DNA from: Afipia sp.
GTDB lineage: Bacteria; Pseudomonadota; Alphaproteobacteria; Rhizobiales; Xanthobacteraceae
Length of the DNA: 64,000 nucleotides
Assembly (NCBI GenBank): GCA_017308495.1
Contig: JAFKES010000079.1
Span: 62,001-126,000, forward strand
Direction: 5' to 3'
Shown here: in pieces, positions 54,012 to 62,876 of the stretch
Position numbering within the stretch: the first letter of the stretch is position 1
How the letters are laid out: each line of letters starts with the position of its first letter
Notes under the pieces: generated by a model
Databases searched by the model: none
Seen by the model: only the letters and a program-made list of their open reading frames with translations
Told to the model about the DNA's origin: nothing
Translations under genes and position numbers: made by a program

Positions 54012-54665
54012 ATTCGCATTCTTCTTGTCGAGGACGATCATGACATCGGTGCACGCCTCAAGGAGGGGTTGGCCGGCTTCGGCTTTGTTGTTGAACATGT
54101 GGAGGATGGCGAGCAGGCCCTTTCATTTGCACTGCACGAACTGTTCGATGCGATCGTTCTCGATCTCGGTCTGCCTGTGCTATCCGGCATTGAGGTTCTG
54201 CGAGGTTTGCGGCGAGCCGGGTCTACCACGCCGGTCCTGATCCTGACGGCGCGTAGTAGCTGGACCGAAAAAGTTGAGGGTCTTAACGCCGGGGCCGACG
54301 ACTACGTGGCGAAGCCGTTTCATGTCGACGAGATCGCGGCGCGTCTTCGCGCGCTGATGCGGCGCGTCGCGGGCCAGGCGGCCTCGGAATTGCGCCACGG
54401 AGACATCGTGCTCGATCCAGTCGCCGGCACGGCCACCATTGCTGGCCGGCCGATCGATCTGACCGCGCAGGAGTTCCGGCTGCTTCACCTCTTCCTGCAT
54501 CGCATCGGCCGCGTCGTGACGCAGGCCGAGCTGCTCGATCATCTCTACGGCCTGAATGAGGAACGCAGCTCGAACACCATCGAGGTTTATGTCGGCCGGC
54601 TGCGACGCAAGATCGGTCGTGATACGATCAGAACGCTGCGCGGTTTGGGTTACAGGTTCGGCTGA
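54012..54665 (+). CDS. OmpR-type response regulator with apparent ATT start
   Basis: The receiver reads IRILLVEDDHDIGARLKEGL, with D51 (AIVLDLGLPV), Thr79 and K101 (DDYVAKPFH). The DNA-binding part includes VTQAELLDHLYGLNEERSSN and IEVYVGRLRRKIGRD. All pocket residues are kept only if translation begins at 54012, where the codon is ATT and AGGAG stands 8 bases upstream. Most relatives begin MRILLVEDD, so an ATG-to-ATT change is likely. The next ordinary start would delete the acidic pocket. It overlaps the kinase by one base and probably controls the CzcCA-type operon opposite. Confidence 0.85.
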   Translation: MRILLVEDDHDIGARLKEGLAGFGFVVEHVEDGEQALSFALHELFDAIVLDLGLPVLSGIEVLRGLRRAGSTTPVLILTARSSWTEKVEGLNAGADDYVAKPFHVDEIAARLRALMRRVAGQAASELRHGDIVLDPVAGTATIAGRPIDLTAQEFRLLHLFLHRIGRVVTQAELLDHLYGLNEERSSNTIEVYVGRLRRKIGRDTIRTLRGLGYRFG

Positions 54666-56011
54666 TGATCAAAAGTCTGCGCGCCCGGCTGCTGGTCGGT
54701 GTCATTCTCACAACCGTGACAGGTATCGCTGTCGCCGGCCTGTCGATCTCCGCGTTGTTCCGTGCCCATGTCACCGAGCTGGTCAATGCCGAATTGATCG
54801 GTCATCTCGGCGAGCTTGAAAGCCTGTTGACCCGCACGGCTGATGGACATGTCGCTTTGACGCAGCGGCTCAGCGATCCGCGGTTCGCGCAGCCTGGTGC
54901 GGGCTACTACTGGCAGGTGAGTGGCCGCGATGGCGTCGTTCTGCAATCTGCTTCCCTCGAACCGCAACAGCATTTGCCGTCACCGGCACCAGGTGCGGAT
55001 CGGGAGCTTGTCCGCTCGGTCGCGGCCGGCCCGACCGGCGAGCCGATGATCGCGTACGGGCGACCGTGGGAAACCGAAGCAAGCGGCTATGTGCTTCAGA
55101 TCGGAGCCGACCAGCGAATCGTCGATGATGTGCTGATGCACTTTAATCAGGCGCTGATCCTGTCGCTCGGTACGCTGGCGTTCGCCCTGATCGGGGCCGG
55201 CGCGTTGCAGGCCTGGTTCGGCCTGCGTCCCATGCGCCGCCTGCGCGATGCATTGAGCGACATTCGCGCTGGCAGGGCAGAAACCCTGCCGGGAGATTTC
55301 CCGTCCGAGGTTCGGCCCCTGGTCGACGACCTCAACGCTCTGATCGATGCCAATACCCAGATGGTTCGCCGCGCTCGTACGCAGGCCGGCAACCTGGCGC
55401 ATGGCCTTAAGACGCCCCTTGCGGTGCTCACAGACGAAGCGCGCCGGCTGCTTGCGAGAGGTGATACGGAGGGCGCCGGGGTCCTGACCCACCAGACAGG
55501 ACGGATGCAGCGTCAGATCGATTTCCAGCTTGCCCGTGCCCGCGCTGCTGCCAATGCGGGTCTACCCGGCGTCATCACGCCGGTCGAACCAGCCTTCGCC
55601 TCGATCGCAGCGGCGATGCGGCGGCTCTATGCGGATCGTGCACTCACGATCACTCATTCGGCCGAGTCGGGACTGGTCGCCGCCGTCGATCCCAACGACC
55701 TCGATGAGATGGTTGCCAATCTGGTCGACAATGCCTGCAAGTGGGCGCGCAGCGCTGTCACAATCAAGGCTGCACGCTATTCGCCAACAAAACAACTCGT
55801 TATCATGATCGTCGATGATGGGCCTGGCATTCCGCCCGATGCGCTAAGCCGCGCGTTTGCACCCGGGGAGCGTCTCGACGAAGCCAAGCCGGGCAGTGGG
55901 CTCGGCCTCGCGATCGTCCGTGATCTTGCCGCACTGCACGGTGGCTCCATTGAACTATCCAACGGCAGCGACGGTGGCCTCCAAGCGACATTGTGTCTCC
56001 CCGCGGCCTGA
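54665..56011 (+). CDS. Sensor histidine kinase (PhoQ/QseC-like)
   Basis: This 448-residue kinase has helix 1 at about 10-33, a periplasmic domain up to about residue 160, and helix 2 at 163-184. The [12 protein letters not shown] motif is NLAHGLKTPLAVL with His246 (the GLKTPL variant typical of PhoQ-like sensors). The N-box is DNACKWARSAV, with ATPase motifs VDDGPGIPPDALSRAF and GSGLGLAIVRDLAALHGG. It starts at the last base of the regulator stop (TGATG). The probable signal is a metal in the periplasm (inferred from the neighbouring pump). Confidence 0.93.
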   Translation: MIKSLRARLLVGVILTTVTGIAVAGLSISALFRAHVTELVNAELIGHLGELESLLTRTADGHVALTQRLSDPRFAQPGAGYYWQVSGRDGVVLQSASLEPQQHLPSPAPGADRELVRSVAAGPTGEPMIAYGRPWETEASGYVLQIGADQRIVDDVLMHFNQALILSLGTLAFALIGAGALQAWFGLRPMRRLRDALSDIRAGRAETLPGDFPSEVRPLVDDLNALIDANTQMVRRARTQAGNLAHGLKTPLAVLTDEARRLLARGDTEGAGVLTHQTGRMQRQIDFQLARARAAANAGLPGVITPVEPAFASIAAAMRRLYADRALTITHSAESGLVAAVDPNDLDEMVANLVDNACKWARSAVTIKAARYSPTKQLVIMIVDDGPGIPPDALSRAFAPGERLDEAKPGSGLGLAIVRDLAALHGGSIELSNGSDGGLQATLCLPAA

Positions 56012-56170
56012 CAAATGCGCTCCCCCTAACGATGGAACGGCTTTCCTGAATCGGCGCGAATGAGCCGTGTGTCCGGCCAGCTCAATCTGGCGCCCGTCCG
56101 TCGTCGAGCCTCCTAGCAAGCGGCGGGTTGAGATTGTGGAATCTAAACCGATCACGCTACCGGCAATATA

Positions 56171-56237
56171 TTTAGAATGGTTCTAAAATATTGACGAATG
56201 GTGCCCTGCGTGCCATCTAATTAGAATGGTTCTAATT
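56171..56237. promoter_or_regulatory. Two Irr-type iron control elements (ICE boxes)
   Basis: TTTAGAATGGTTCTAAA (56171-56187) and AATTAGAATGGTTCTAATT (56219-56237) share the core TTAGAATGGTTCTAA, a 7+7 inverted repeat with a one-base centre. This is the ICE motif bound by the rhizobial iron regulator Irr. Their centres are 49 bases apart, both before the VIT gene start at 56312. Irr binds when iron is low and represses iron export and storage genes such as mbfA. The first 150 bases of the intergenic region (56012-56160) show nothing else. Confidence 0.78.
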
Positions 56238-56311
56238 TGATGCGCCGAGGCAGTCGGTTGGCCGCACTGTCGTGATTCTGAGCCTGTCGTTCGCCTTCCG
56301 GAGCACTGCCT

Positions 56312-57007
56312 ATGCGCGCCTTGCACAAGGAGAATCATCTTATCGAACGCATTGGCTGGCTTCGCGCTGCCGTGCTGGGCGCCAATGACGGGCTGATCTC
56401 GACGTCGAGTCTCATCGTTGGTGTGGCGGCCGCGACTGCGGCCACTCATGAAATCCTCGTAGCGGGCGTCGCGGGGCTGGTCGCCGGGGCGATGTCGATG
56501 GCGGCGGGCGAATATGTCTCGGTCAGCTCCCAGGCCGACACGGAAAAAGCCGATATGGCACGTGAACGCCATGAACTGGCCACGCAGCCGGAAGCGGAGT
56601 TGTCCGAACTCGCCGCGATCTATGAGCGGCGCGGTGTGGCGCCGGATCTCGCCCACCAGGTTGCCGAGCAGATGATGGCAAAGGATGCACTCGAAGCCCA
56701 TGCGCGCGACGAGCTCGGACTGGCGAGCCACGTGATGGCAAGGCCTGTGCAGGCGGCCTTCACATCCGCGGTGACCTTCGCCACGGGTGCGGCCTTGCCG
56801 CTGATCGTCGCACTGCTCGCGCCGACCGGGATGGTCACCTGGGCTGTATCTATCGCCTGTTTAATCGGACTTGCAGCGCTTGGAGCGATAGGTGCGCTCG
56901 CGGGCGGCGCCAGCGTCTGGAAGCAGACGATCCGAGCCGGGTTCTGGGGCGCCGTCGCCATGGCGTCGACGGCCGTCATCGGCTCCCTCATTGGTCGAGC
57001 GATTTGA
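56312..57007 (+). CDS. VIT1/CCC1-family iron/manganese transporter
   Basis: The 231-residue membrane protein reads LIERIGWLRAAVLGANDGLI, STSSLIVGVAAATA and VAGVAGLVAGAMSMAAGEYV (SVSSQADTEKAD). The next segment is a Glu-rich cytosolic loop (ERHELATQPEAELSELAAIY, HQVAEQMMAKDALEAHARDE), which in VIT1 collects Fe(II) before transport. Three further helices follow, giving five in all, as expected. In bacteria it exports Fe(II) or Mn(II). Two ICE boxes stand upstream, and a P1B-4 pump follows 2 bases after the stop. Confidence 0.92.
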   Translation: MRALHKENHLIERIGWLRAAVLGANDGLISTSSLIVGVAAATAATHEILVAGVAGLVAGAMSMAAGEYVSVSSQADTEKADMARERHELATQPEAELSELAAIYERRGVAPDLAHQVAEQMMAKDALEAHARDELGLASHVMARPVQAAFTSAVTFATGAALPLIVALLAPTGMVTWAVSIACLIGLAALGAIGALAGGASVWKQTIRAGFWGAVAMASTAVIGSLIGRAI

Positions 57008-57009
57008 TC

Positions 57010-58968
57010 ATGAAGCGCCTACCATTCGACACTCCGACGGTGATGTCGCTCCTGACCGTCTTGGGGATGATTCTGGCTACGGCCGGAACCTGGCCGCCAT
57101 CCGACGGGCTCGGCGTTCTCCTGAGGCCGGGGCTGGTGCTGGTCTATTTTGCCGGAGGGTTTCCGGCCGCATGGAACGCCCTGTCGGCGCTGTGGCGGGA
57201 GCACATCCTCGATATCGATCTTCTGATGGTCATCGCCGCGATCGCCGCTGCGGTCGTCGGTGCGCCGTTTGAGGGTGCCGTGTTGCTGACGCTTTTCAGT
57301 GTCTCCGCGACGCTGGAGCATCAGGCGCTTGGGCGCGCGCGCCGTGCTGTCGAAGCCTTGATGGCGCTCCGCCCGGAAACAGCCTTCCGCAAGAACACGG
57401 ATGGCACGGTCGCGGAAGTCCCCGCCGCCGAGCTCGCCGTCGGAGATGTCGTGATTTTGCGCCCCGGCGCCCGCGTGCCGGCCGACGGCATCATCGTGCA
57501 AGGACGCGGCGGCATCGACGAGGCCAACATCACCGGTGAATCCATGCCTGTCTCTAAGGAGCCGGGCGAGCAGGTGTTGGAAGCGACCGTCAATCTGGAT
57601 GGAATTCTGGAGGTGGCCGTCGTCAAAACAATCGGCGACAGCACGATCGCACGCATGATCCAACTCGTGACGGAGGCCCAGGAAGCAAAGGCTCCGTCCG
57701 AGCGTTTCAGCGCATGGTTCGGGCAACGCTACACCGTCGCGGTCCTGTTAGGGGCTATCCTCGCCTTTGCAGCTTTTCATTTGCTGGGGCAGGACTGGGA
57801 ACAGGCTCTGTACAAGGCTGCGACGCTGCTCGTCGCCGCGAGCCCGTGCGCGGTCGTCATATCCGTGCCGGCCGCGATCTTGTCGGCGCTTTCGGCGGCG
57901 GCGCGGGGCGGGGTGCTGTTCAAGGGAGGCGGTGCGCTCGAAACATTGGCGTCGGTCGACACCTTCGCCTTCGACAAGACCGGCACACTGACCAATGGAC
58001 GTGCGGCGGTCACGCAAGTCATCACGCTGGACGGAGATGAGCGCCGTTTCCTGTCCCTTCTCGCGGGGCTCGAAGCTCATTCCGAGCATCATATCGCAGC
58101 AGCCATCCGGCGAGAGGTCGCTACCCGCGGTATCGAGCCAGCGAAAGTCGTGGACGTCAGCTCCCGTGCGGGTGCCGGGATCGTGGGATCGGACGAACTT
58201 GGCTCGGTATGGGCCGGTAACCCTTACCTCGCTCGGGACATGAGCGCATTCATTGACCGCGCCGAATTACGCAAGCTGCAGGACAGCGCGCAGACCGTCA
58301 TCTATCTGGGACGTGAGTCATCCATCCTCGGCGCCGTCAGCGTGGCGGATGAGGCGCGAACGAGCTCTGCGACGGCGCTTGCGGCCCTGCGTTCAGGCGG
58401 TGTGCGTCGCATCGTCATGATGACGGGCGACCGCCGGCCGGTGGCGTTGCGGATCGGGATGGAGCTTGGCCTCGGGCCGGAGGAGATCCACGCCGAGATG
58501 TTGCCGCAGGATAAGGTGCAGCGCGTCGGCGAACTGGCGGCGCGCGGCAAGGTCGCTTTCGTGGGAGACGGCGTGAATGACGCGGCCGCTCTTGCCCGCG
58601 CTGACGTCGGCATCGCGATGGGCGCGGCCGGTTCGGATGTCGCGCTTCAGGCCGCCGACGTGGCCCTGTTGTCGGAAGACATGAAAAAACTGGCCGATGC
58701 GTACCGGCTGGCTCGGCGGACGGCCCGGGTCATTCGGCAAAATCTCACGGTTGCGATCGGCGCCATGCTGGTGCTTGTTACAGGCGGACTGTTCTTCAAT
58801 CTGCCGCTGCCGCTAGCAGTCGTCGGACACGAGGGCGGCACCGTGCTCGTTGTCCTCAACGGTCTGCGCCTTCTGTCCGACAGAATTCGCAATGACGACG
58901 AATCCACACCCGCTCCTCGGCCGCAGGATCGCCAGCGCGCATCAACCCTCCTGTCGGAAACATCGTGA
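57010..58968 (+). CDS. P1B-4-type heavy-metal ATPase (Fe/Co exporter type)
   Basis: This 652-residue pump lacks N-terminal metal domains and has six main membrane helices. The metal motif is SPC at 278-280 (ATLLVAASPCAVVISVPAA), TGES at 175-178, phosphorylation site DKTGT at 322-326, and VGDGVNDAAALARADVGIAM. The last helix contains VGHEGGTVLVVLNGLRLL, whose HEGGT is diagnostic of P1B-4 (CoaT, CtpD, PfeT, FrvA). Several of these export Fe(II). The ATG at 57010 is preferred to the TTG inside the VIT stop. Co-transcription with VIT under ICE boxes supports iron export. Confidence 0.93.
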   Translation: MKRLPFDTPTVMSLLTVLGMILATAGTWPPSDGLGVLLRPGLVLVYFAGGFPAAWNALSALWREHILDIDLLMVIAAIAAAVVGAPFEGAVLLTLFSVSATLEHQALGRARRAVEALMALRPETAFRKNTDGTVAEVPAAELAVGDVVILRPGARVPADGIIVQGRGGIDEANITGESMPVSKEPGEQVLEATVNLDGILEVAVVKTIGDSTIARMIQLVTEAQEAKAPSERFSAWFGQRYTVAVLLGAILAFAAFHLLGQDWEQALYKAATLLVAASPCAVVISVPAAILSALSAAARGGVLFKGGGALETLASVDTFAFDKTGTLTNGRAAVTQVITLDGDERRFLSLLAGLEAHSEHHIAAAIRREVATRGIEPAKVVDVSSRAGAGIVGSDELGSVWAGNPYLARDMSAFIDRAELRKLQDSAQTVIYLGRESSILGAVSVADEARTSSATALAALRSGGVRRIVMMTGDRRPVALRIGMELGLGPEEIHAEMLPQDKVQRVGELAARGKVAFVGDGVNDAAALARADVGIAMGAAGSDVALQAADVALLSEDMKKLADAYRLARRTARVIRQNLTVAIGAMLVLVTGGLFFNLPLPLAVVGHEGGTVLVVLNGLRLLSDRIRNDDESTPAPRPQDRQRASTLLSETS

Positions 58969-59048
58969 ATCGCAGCGGCACCGCGGCGCATGCAATTGCC
59001 GCGCATCGCTTCGGTGCCGGTGCGTAGATATCTCAAGAAGGCCTCGCC

Positions 59049-59563
59049 ATGCCACAAAATTCTTCCCGCTACCCGACCAGCATGATCGTCATTCACTGGC
59101 TGACAGCTCTTTGGTTCTCGGTGCCTGGCTGACCGCCGAAAGCGGCCGCAAGGTGATCGACAATCCGCCGCTGCTCCACTTTGCGCTGGGGCTTGCGGTG
59201 CTCGTGCTGGTGCTGCCCCGGCTGATCCTGCGCCTGGCCGGCGCCGCCCCAGCGGCCGCTACGCAGGACGGCTGGCTTGCAATCGCGACGAAGGCTGGCC
59301 ACAGTCTGCTTTATCTGCTGCTGATCGCGCTGCCGATCAGCGGCTGGTATGCAGCATCGCGGCTGGGCGTCTCCATCTCGTTCTTCGGACTGCAGCTTCC
59401 AGCCATCACCGCAGCCGTCCAGGGCCCTCCCGGCTTGATCGCCGATCTCCACGAGAATGCTGGCAACATCATTCTCTACCTTGCCGGCTTGCACGCGGTG
59501 ATGGCCCTCTGGCACCAGTTCATCCTACGTGATGGCACGCTGAAGCGCATGTCCCTGTACTGA
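59049..59563 (+). pseudogene. Cytochrome b561, one-base frameshift
   Basis: The frame starts PQNSSRYPTSMIVIHWLTAL, with haem His in VIHW, and then hits a stop after 26 codons. In another frame the sequence continues VLGAWLTAESGRKVIDNPPL and LHFALGLAVLVLVLPRLILR to HAVMALWHQFILRDGTLKRM. A single missing base in the T-run 59110-59112 would restore LTALLVLGAWLTAES. Because the change is in a homopolymer, a sequencing error is possible; otherwise it is a recent pseudogene. Compare the intact member at 13791-14282. Confidence 0.75.
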
Positions 59564-59567
59564 GAGC

Positions 59568-59941
59568 CTAGTTGTCCTCTTCAGCCGACTCTCTTTCGTC
59601 AGCTCCCTGCCGGCAGAACTCGACGGCATCGCCATGGCAGGCTCCATGAATGAAGCCCGTCAGGCAATCGAAGACAAATTCGCCGCCGGCCTCATTAAAC
59701 AGGATGTAGGTGCTCGCCAAGGCTTCGCGATCCATCGGGCCGTCCAGTCCAGAACAAGCCGCGTAATCCGGCTATCGTAGCGTACTCCAGCGGTGAATGT
59801 TGTGGTTTTCCAATGTCCGTGCGGAACGGCCGCACGACATTGCTCGCCACGCGGGGGGCGCCCGTAAAGCCTCTCCATTTTGGTGTTGGAGCTGGTCTCG
59901 TCAGTGACGACGAGACACTCCGAGCTACGAGAAAATCGCAC
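59568..59941 (-). pseudogene. IS630-type transposase fragment
   Basis: The minus-strand frame reads SECLVVTDETSSNTKMERLY, GRPPRGEQCRAAVPHGHWKT and TTFTAGVRY, the central DDE segment of IS630 transposases (first Asp in TDET). It then shifts by a 5-base tandem duplication (CTGGA CTGGA) near 59750. The other frame gives LDGPMDREAL before an unrelated tail ending CRQGADERESAEEDN. No terminal inverted repeats were located. It is a dead internal piece. Confidence 0.65.
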
Positions 59942-60007
59942 GTAGCTATCTTGCCGTTGTCACTCTCGCCGCAACGATCCTATAGCTGCGGTAACTGTCC
60001 ACACCAC

Positions 60008-60385
60008 CTAGCTAGGCCGTCTGTTTCTGAGCGCAACCGTCGCAATCGCTGTCCAAACCGCAATCCGAAGGATCATCGCGCCCATCGTACGCGTCTCGTA
60101 AGATCCACCCAGCCATATATACCACAGGAAGGCAGCATATACCCCAGTTGTAGCCAACGCGATGCCAATGGAAAGCTCTCGCGCCCATCCTGCCTCACGC
60201 CACAAGCCGGCGCCTGCCAGCATATAGGCAAATCCTGCAACAAAATTGAACCACAACACAAAGGGCACAACAGCGCCCATACTTACACCGCCAAACAGCG
60301 CCCGACCGCCGGAGACAACAGTCACAAGACCGAAAAGGATTGCGAGGAGAGCGACAATCGTCAGAGCGATCGGGCGACCCGTCAT
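60008..60385 (-). CDS. Four-helix integral membrane protein
   Basis: The 125-residue product has hydrophobic helices at about 7-28, 35-56, 68-92 and 100-118 (for example IALTIVALLAILFGLVTVVS and VLWFNFVAGFAYMLAGAGLW). It lies 15 bases after the truncated ABC ATPase copy on the same strand, so it was probably the next gene of a duplicated exporter operon. The intact copy at 31600 has no such gene after it. Function unknown. Confidence 0.65.
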   Translation of the reverse strand: MTGRPIALTIVALLAILFGLVTVVSGGRALFGGVSMGAVVPFVLWFNFVAGFAYMLAGAGLWREAGWARELSIGIALATTGVYAAFLWYIWLGGSYETRTMGAMILRIAVWTAIATVALRNRRPS

Positions 60386-60400
60386 GATATCTTTCCAAGG

Positions 60401-60975
60401 TCAGGCATCGGTCAGGCGACCGTCGCGAAGGTGGAATATGCGATCGAAACGATCGAAAATCTTTTCGTCATGTGTGACGGCAATGATCGCGGCATCGTGC
60501 TCAACTGCGAGCTTGCGCAACAGATCCATGACGATACCGGCGCGCTTGGAATCGAGCGCGGCAGTCGGTTCGTCGGCGAGAATGATACGCGGGCTGTTGG
60601 CCAGCGCGCGGGCGATCGCGACGCGCTGAGCCTCTCCGCCGGATAGTTTGGCTGGCATAGCGTGCTTACGGTGGCCAACCTCCAGATCGTCCAGCAAGGC
60701 GCTGGCTCGTTTGCGCGCCGTTGCCGCATCGGCTCCTGCCAATTGCTGGACAATGGCTACATTGTCGGTCGCATCGAGGAAGGGCAGCAAGTTGTGAAAT
60801 TGAAAGATGAAGCCGATTTTGTCGAGCCTCAGGCGCCGCAAGTTGCTGCGCTGCCACTCTCCATCACGCAGAACCAGCTCGCCGTCGAGTTCCATGGAGC
60901 CTGCCGACGGATCGAGAATGCAGCCGATGACGTTGAGGAGAGTGGTCTTGCCGGAGCCGGAGGGGCCACTTCGCT
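60401..60975 (-). pseudogene. ABC ATPase, 5'-truncated duplicate of 31600-32304
   Basis: The sequence starts inside Walker A (GPSGSGKTTLLNVIGCILDP) and continues FIFQFHNLLPFLDATDNVAI, LSGGEAQRVAIARALANSPR and ADEPTAALDSKRAGIVMDLL to the normal end HLRDGRLTDA. It differs from the first copy only at scattered residues. About 45 N-terminal residues, including the first strand and the promoter side, are replaced by unrelated DNA at about 60976. An internal start at 60895 would omit Walker A. Non-functional. Confidence 0.8.
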
Positions 60976-61211
60976 CGGCCGCGCCCTTGAGCTATTCGAT
61001 CATGCTGTCTCTGACCGCCGCGAGATGCTCCGAACTTTGCCGCCCGACCAGAGTCGCCTCCGGGCGCTCTAGGAGCGGGTAGCCATCGAGCGTAGGGCAT
61101 GAGATTGCATCAATGGAGTACGAGATCGCGGGTTGCTCGGAGCGGCCTCTCGGCTACGCTATCGACCCCTCACGCCCCAGGAGCCAGATTGTCTGCCGTT
61201 TTGGGCGAAGG
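60976..61211. other. Junction region with no supported gene
   Basis: Between the truncated ABC ATPase and the DUF736 gene. On the minus strand a short open piece reads GYPLLERPEATLVGRQSSEH and LAAVRDSMIE, ending in a stop just before the ATPase remnant. I do not recognise it. It is probably the 3' end of a gene cut by the same rearrangement. Confidence 0.4.
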
Positions 61212-61538
61212 CTATTCCGTAGGATTCCAGATCACGGCAAATTCGTCGTCGTTCTCTGAGCCCGCCATCCGACCAAGGTTGGCGTAAAGTTTCCGGGGCC
61301 CGAATTCTGGTGCGGCGAAGGAGAGCGCAACATAGTCGGCTCCGGTCTCCTTGTTCTTCCGATCCCAGCCGCCACCAATCTCGGCGTCATTGCCGTAGAT
61401 GCGATAGTCTGGTTGATCGCTGTCAGGCTTCTTGTCCTTGTTCGGCAGGATTTTCAGTGACGCGGAGATCGAAAGCGTGCGCAGCGTGCCACGGTAAGAA
61501 CCGTCGTCGAGCTTGTTGACGAATCCTATGGCTGGCAT
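61212..61538 (-). CDS. DUF736 family protein
   Basis: The 108-residue protein starts MPAIGFVNKLDDGSYRGTLR. The DUF736 body follows: YRIYGNDAEIGGGWDRKNKE, TGADYVALSFAAPEFGPRKL, YANLGRMAGSENDDEFAVIW. The gene is a constant member of alphaproteobacterial plasmid and ICE backbones; its function is unknown. A longer frame (to 61754) is rejected because homology begins at 61538. The neighbours on the right are other backbone genes. Confidence 0.9.
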   Translation of the reverse strand: MPAIGFVNKLDDGSYRGTLRTLSISASLKILPNKDKKPDSDQPDYRIYGNDAEIGGGWDRKNKETGADYVALSFAAPEFGPRKLYANLGRMAGSENDDEFAVIWNPTE

Positions 61539-61973
61539 GTGATGACTCCCCGGTTGATGTTGGCTGGCGTTCGGCTTGGCGTGCTCGACGACCTCGTCCG
61601 CAGCGGGGGGATTGCCGAGGGGCGTTCCAATCTCAAGCAGTCGCGACAGTCCACGTCCCCGCATTTCGATGGCCTCTGAATTGGCGGATGCGCCGTTGCC
61701 GGAAACATCCACCAGCCTTCCCGGGTTCGCACCCCGTCGGAAACGACAGGTCACGCTAGCCCCCCGATCCCTGTGAAATCACCCGCGCCCCTCGCGGGTC
61801 CGTCGGAGGCCTCGGCGCGACCGGAACCGGACGGACCAAAAGACTTGTCAACGCCCCCGTGCCTCCGCAGGCTTCGCGGCTGGTCGGCCTCGCCCAGGCA
61901 AGGACGGGAAAAAACGAAGCCAACCGAAGAAAGGACTGGACATCACCGCTGTGGCGGGTTCGGCGTAGGTGTC
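61539..61973. other. Divergent intergenic region
   Basis: This 435-base region separates divergent DUF736 and DUF3991 genes. The plus strand is open from 61773 (KSPAPLAGPSEASARPEPDG) but has no start with a ribosome site and no family resemblance. It presumably holds both promoters. I found no convincing inverted repeat longer than 7 bases. Confidence 0.45.
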
Positions 61974-62876
61974 ATGGAAAAGTACGATATCGAGAAGCTG
62001 AAGAAAACGGTCCCCTGCGCGGCCTTGCTTGAGAAGGCCGGCTGGAAGATCGACATCGCGGAAAGCACCCGCGACGCGATCAAGTATCGGCTCGGCGAGG
62101 GCAAGATCGTCATCGTCATCCACGATGGCCGAGGCTGGTTTGACCCGATGTCGCCAAAAAAGGGCGATGTCTTCAACCTCGCCGAACATCTCGGCGCTGA
62201 CGGTTTCGAGGAGGCGCTGGAGCAAGTCGCCGACCTTGTCGGTTTTAAGCCGACCGAGCCCGCCTGGAAACGGCCCATCCGGAACAAACCAACGGCGCCG
62301 GTCGGCCGCCGCTGGGCCGAACGCTCGAAACCGCGCCCCGGCACGCCGGCCTGGCGCTATCTCACCGAGGCGCGTGCCATTCCCGACCACCTCATCCAGG
62401 AGGTCGTCGATCAGAACCTCCTGCGCGAGGGACCGCGTGGCAGCATGTGGGCAGCTCACTTCGATGACGCCGGCGCAGTCGTCGGCTGGGAAGAGCGCGG
62501 CCCGGAATGGCGCGGTTTCGCGACCGGCGGATCGAAGGTGCTATTTCGCCTCGGACCAGCGCAGGCGAAGCGCGTCTGCACGACCGAGGCGGCGATCGAC
62601 GCGATGAGCCTCGCCGCCATCGAGGGCCTGCGCCACGATTCACTCTATGTCAGCACTGGTGGCGGCTGGTCGCCGGCGACGGACGCCGCCATCCGCGCCC
62701 TCGCTGGGCGTCCAGACGCGCTGCTGGTTGCCGCGACCGATAGCAACCTGCAGGGCGACGTGTTCGGCGATCGCATCCGCGCGATCGCCGAAGCAGAGGG
62801 TTGCCGCTTCGAACGGCTGCGTTCGCGCGAAGACGATTGGAATGAGGAGCTCAAAGCGATTCGGCACCGTGCCTAG
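61974..62876 (+). CDS. DUF3991/Toprim domain protein
   Basis: The 300-residue protein begins MEKYDIEKLKKTVPCAALLE. The first part resembles the zinc-finger-like/DUF3991 region (GEGKIVIVIHDGRGWFDPMS, KKGDVFNLAEHLG). The second is a Toprim fold: VCTTEAAIDAMSLAAIEGLR supplies the catalytic Glu, and LLVAATDSNLQGDVFGDRIR supplies the D-x-x-x-x-G-D. Toprim domains bind Mg2+ in primases and topoisomerases; here a plasmid primase-like or nicking role is inferred. It is a standard backbone neighbour of ardC. Confidence 0.85.
   Translation: MEKYDIEKLKKTVPCAALLEKAGWKIDIAESTRDAIKYRLGEGKIVIVIHDGRGWFDPMSPKKGDVFNLAEHLGADGFEEALEQVADLVGFKPTEPAWKRPIRNKPTAPVGRRWAERSKPRPGTPAWRYLTEARAIPDHLIQEVVDQNLLREGPRGSMWAAHFDDAGAVVGWEERGPEWRGFATGGSKVLFRLGPAQAKRVCTTEAAIDAMSLAAIEGLRHDSLYVSTGGGWSPATDAAIRALAGRPDALLVAATDSNLQGDVFGDRIRAIAEAEGCRFERLRSREDDWNEELKAIRHRA

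Noticed and set aside
60976..61090. Short minus-strand piece GYPLLERPEATLVGRQSS as a gene
   Set aside because: Too short, no start and no recognised family; kept only as a junction remnant.
61539..61754. Extended DUF736 start
   Set aside because: Pro/Gly-rich filler without homology; ATG at 61538 has a suitable ribosome site.
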